Below, one piece after another: positions 39,352 to 41,023 of a DNA stretch of 41,023 nucleotides. The notes beneath the pieces were generated by a model that was not told the DNA's origin, ran no database searches, and saw nothing but the letters and a program-made list of their open reading frames with translations. The stretch lies in contig QZJL01000026.1 in the NCBI GenBank assembly GCA_003599745.1, positions 1 to 41,023 of the forward strand, read 5' to 3'. The DNA is from Dehalococcoidia bacterium. GTDB taxonomy: Bacteria > Chloroflexota > Dehalococcoidia > Dehalococcoidales > SURF-40. The position numbers and the translations under genes are program-made. Each line of letters opens with the position of its first letter. The stretch's first letter is position 1.

Positions 39352-41023
39352 TTATCTGTCGGAAAACGGTTTTTGCCTTTTCAGGCGGAACGTAATCCCG
39401 GCGATTGCCAGCATCACGGCAACAATGCCCCCGATGAGCCACCAGTTAACACTCCGGGCGGCTTGGGAGTCATCTTCCCCGGGCACCGGCAAGGCTTCCA
39501 TCTGGTTCGAAGTTGGTTCGACTACGGTGGGGGTTTCTTCTCTGACTACGAACGAGCCGACGAGGCCGTTAACATCAACCGCGTAAGTGCCGGGCTCATT
39601 GTCTGAGGTGGTGAACGCGATATTATCGCTGCTTCCTCCCGCCAGGGTTATTCGTCTGGTATCTATTACCTCCCCGTTTATTTTGAGTATCGCCTCATAG
39701 GTGCCATCGGTCTCGCCGGTATTGGTGACGCTTACCGAGATAGTTATTGTCTCTCCAATTTCGGCATCACCCGGTGATATAGAAAGAGAGCCGATGGTAA
39801 AGTGAGCCGGAGTCCTGGGGACAATCACCTGATACTCGCCTTCCAAATCGCCGATGCCGACGATGTGCCTCCCGGCTTCTCCCGCGATTACGCTGAAACT
39901 TACCGTTTCCTGGCGGTTACCGCCCAGCGTGATTTCTTTTGTCTGCGTTAGCCCGCCGTCAACCTTGAGGTCCAGCGTGTAGCTGCCGCTCAGGTCTCCG
40001 GTGTTGGCGGCCATAACGCTGATGGTAACGTTTTCTCCGACGGTCGCTTCTTCGGGAACTATCGCCAGGTCGGAAATCGCAAAGCTGGCGGGCGCGGTTC
40101 GGGCCATAATCACGTAAAGGCTGAAATGGCTGATTTTGGCGCTGACGGAGTTGTTTTCGGGGTCAACGGTGCTTTCGAGCAGAACCCATCTGCCGAGTCC
40201 CATATCGTAGGTGCCGATTACCAGGTCCTTTTTATCAACATCGGCTGGTATTGAACCTTCGTCATGTGAATCGTATTTGATGGTCAGGTCAATCGGCGGG
40301 TCGAAGCTGACGCCATCGGGCTGGACATTGTAGATGACACCGACCGCCTTGAGGTAGACTCCCCAGCTCTGTACCGACTCCGGCAGGTCTCTCTGGACTA
40401 ATACGGAAATGGCGTTGAACCGGCCGGTGCCGATTTCGGCAGTCGTCCCTTTCGGTATGCTGATGGTGACCTTCTGGTCAACGCTCCTGGCGGTGACAGG
40501 ATAGACGAAAGTGTTACCCGCCATAACATCGGACACCGGCGTCGTCGCGCCGCCGCCACCACCTCCTCCGCCACCGCCGCCGCTACCACTAACCGGAATC
40601 TCGGTGAAGTTGGCGGTGATGGCGTAGTCATCGTTCATTGTGATGGTCGTACTGGCTGAATTGGCGTTAGCTATCGTGCTTACGTCACCTGTCCAGTTAC
40701 TGAATTGCCAGCCTGATACGGGAGTGGCGGTGATGGAAACCACCTCACCAACGGCATAGGTGTGACTGCCCACTGAGGGTGTTACTGCGCCACTGCCACT
40801 TACCGACGTGGTCAGGTTCCACGCTACCCGGACAAAGTTAGCGGTGATGGTATAATCATTATTCATCGTAACGGTGGTATTGGCCGAGTTAACGTCGGCC
40901 ACCGTGCTCACATCTCCCGTCCAGTTGACGAATGCCCAGTTAACGGCGGGAATAGCGGTAACATTCGCCGATGCCCCCACCGGGTAGGTGTGAGTGCCCA
41001 CCGACGGGGTTACCGAGCCGCTG
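39352..41023 (-). CDS. surface protein with InlB-type B repeats and CARDB domains, membrane-anchored (partial)
   Basis: The 3' part (557 codons) of a larger gene; the start is beyond the right edge. Reading from the N-terminal side it has B-repeat units of 76 residues (TATPVSGWQFSNWTGDVST type), a run of 11 glycines, a ZU5-like/immunoglobulin-like region, two CARDB-type domains (ISDLAIVPEEATVGENVTI and a related copy), and a C-terminal transmembrane helix (WWLIGGIVAVMLAIAG) followed by basic residues. It should be exposed outside the cell and held by the C-terminal anchor, perhaps in adhesion. It is convergent with the AOR gene, 14 nt apart. Confidence 0.85.
   Translation of the reverse strand, partial: SGSVTPSVGTHTYPVGASANVTAIPAVNWAFVNWTGDVSTVADVNSANTTVTMNNDYTITANFVRVAWNLTTSVSGSGAVTPSVGSHTYAVGEVVSITATPVSGWQFSNWTGDVSTIANANSASTTITMNDDYAITANFTEIPVSGSGGGGGGGGGGGATTPVSDVMAGNTFVYPVTARSVDQKVTISIPKGTTAEIGTGRFNAISVLVQRDLPESVQSWGVYLKAVGVIYNVQPDGVSFDPPIDLTIKYDSHDEGSIPADVDKKDLVIGTYDMGLGRWVLLESTVDPENNSVSAKISHFSLYVIMARTAPASFAISDLAIVPEEATVGENVTISVMAANTGDLSGSYTLDLKVDGGLTQTKEITLGGNRQETVSFSVIAGEAGRHIVGIGDLEGEYQVIVPRTPAHFTIGSLSISPGDAEIGETITISVSVTNTGETDGTYEAILKINGEVIDTRRITLAGGSSDNIAFTTSDNEPGTYAVDVNGLVGSFVVREETPTVVEPTSNQMEALPVPGEDDSQAARSVNWWLIGGIVAVMLAIAGITFRLKRQKPFSDR
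40606..40815 (-). repeat. B-repeat unit, complete copy
   Basis: Encodes one Listeria-Bacteroides (InlB B-type) repeat, from LTTSVSGSG to AITANF. The next copy begins 228 nt away (76 codons) and is highly similar in protein sequence. Confidence 0.7.
40834..41023 (-). repeat. B-repeat unit, copy cut by window end
   Basis: Second copy of the same 76-residue unit, running into the right edge. The shared core is FxNWTGDVSTxAxxNSAxTTxTMNxDYxITANF-like, spread over both copies; only key residues are given. Confidence 0.7.

Noticed and set aside
39352-41001. Complete surface-protein gene starting at 41001
   Set aside because: The apparent start lies inside a B-repeat unit, and the frame stays open to the right edge, so the true start is outside the window.
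1-41023. CRISPR array or cas genes
   Set aside because: No regularly spaced direct repeats with unique spacers and no Cas-like proteins were seen. The only regular array is the 11-bp repeat set before glnA, which is too short and dense.

Overview
The window reads as a moderately GC-rich chromosome of an anaerobic bacterium, most likely a Chloroflexota member near Dehalococcoidia. That placement is an inference. It rests on the mix of an oxygen-sensitive aldehyde:ferredoxin oxidoreductase, a superoxide reductase, a ferredoxin:thioredoxin reductase, a selenocysteine-type SelD, an archaeal-type NrpR nitrogen regulator and several TTG/GTG starts. No rRNA, CRISPR array or complete tRNA was seen.

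Layout. 1-72 is the start of an FmdB-type zinc ribbon gene. 170-2206 is an AT-rich restriction-modification pair. 2238-4252 holds a carboxymuconolactone-decarboxylase-like protein, a geranylgeranyl-reductase-like flavoprotein and a ferredoxin. 4274-6880 encodes a lipoprotein joining PKD/Big-like domains, a six-bladed TolB-type propeller and a trypsin-like protease. 7116-9047 is a phytoene-desaturase-like flavoprotein. 9165-10925 is an AT-rich unknown with a HEPN-like motif. 11083-13459 are two divergent amidase-like paralogues that lack the catalytic Cys. They are followed by an acyl-CoA synthetase and a pseudouridine synthase. 15810-16325 has no intact gene and contains the 3' half of a tRNA-Arg and an Hsp20 remnant.

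16326-18049 is a redox-stress cassette: superoxide reductase, glutaredoxin, an FTR-rubredoxin fusion and a flavodoxin. 18104-24489 is mixed housekeeping: cupredoxin, HtrA protease, GNAT, dCTP deaminase, small metallopeptidase, winged-helix regulator, ferritin-like protein and exonuclease III. 23857-28569 is a histidine and nitrogen block: hisH, hisF, an OmpR-type regulator with a degenerate receiver, glnA and NrpR. Five 11-bp repeats sit directly upstream of the glnA promoter. 28772-30111 holds a small zinc ribbon gene and selD with an in-frame UGA. 30477-31325 is a second AT-rich patch (one unknown gene and one DUF151 nuclease).

31559-39337 is a catabolic cluster. A TetR regulator is divergent from an SDR, an FAD-linked oxidase, a CCG-type iron-sulfur protein, a second FAD-linked oxidase of the 4-cresol-dehydrogenase type and an aldehyde:ferredoxin oxidoreductase. 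This suggests stepwise oxidation of an alcohol or alkylphenol-like substrate to an acid with electrons passed to ferredoxin or quinone. The window ends inside a large surface protein with repeats and a C-terminal membrane anchor.

The most informative observations are the putative GlnR-like operator array at glnA, the coexistence of GlnR-like and NrpR regulators, the selenocysteine SelD, the Cys-less amidase pair, and the lone AT-rich HEPN-like gene as a defence candidate.
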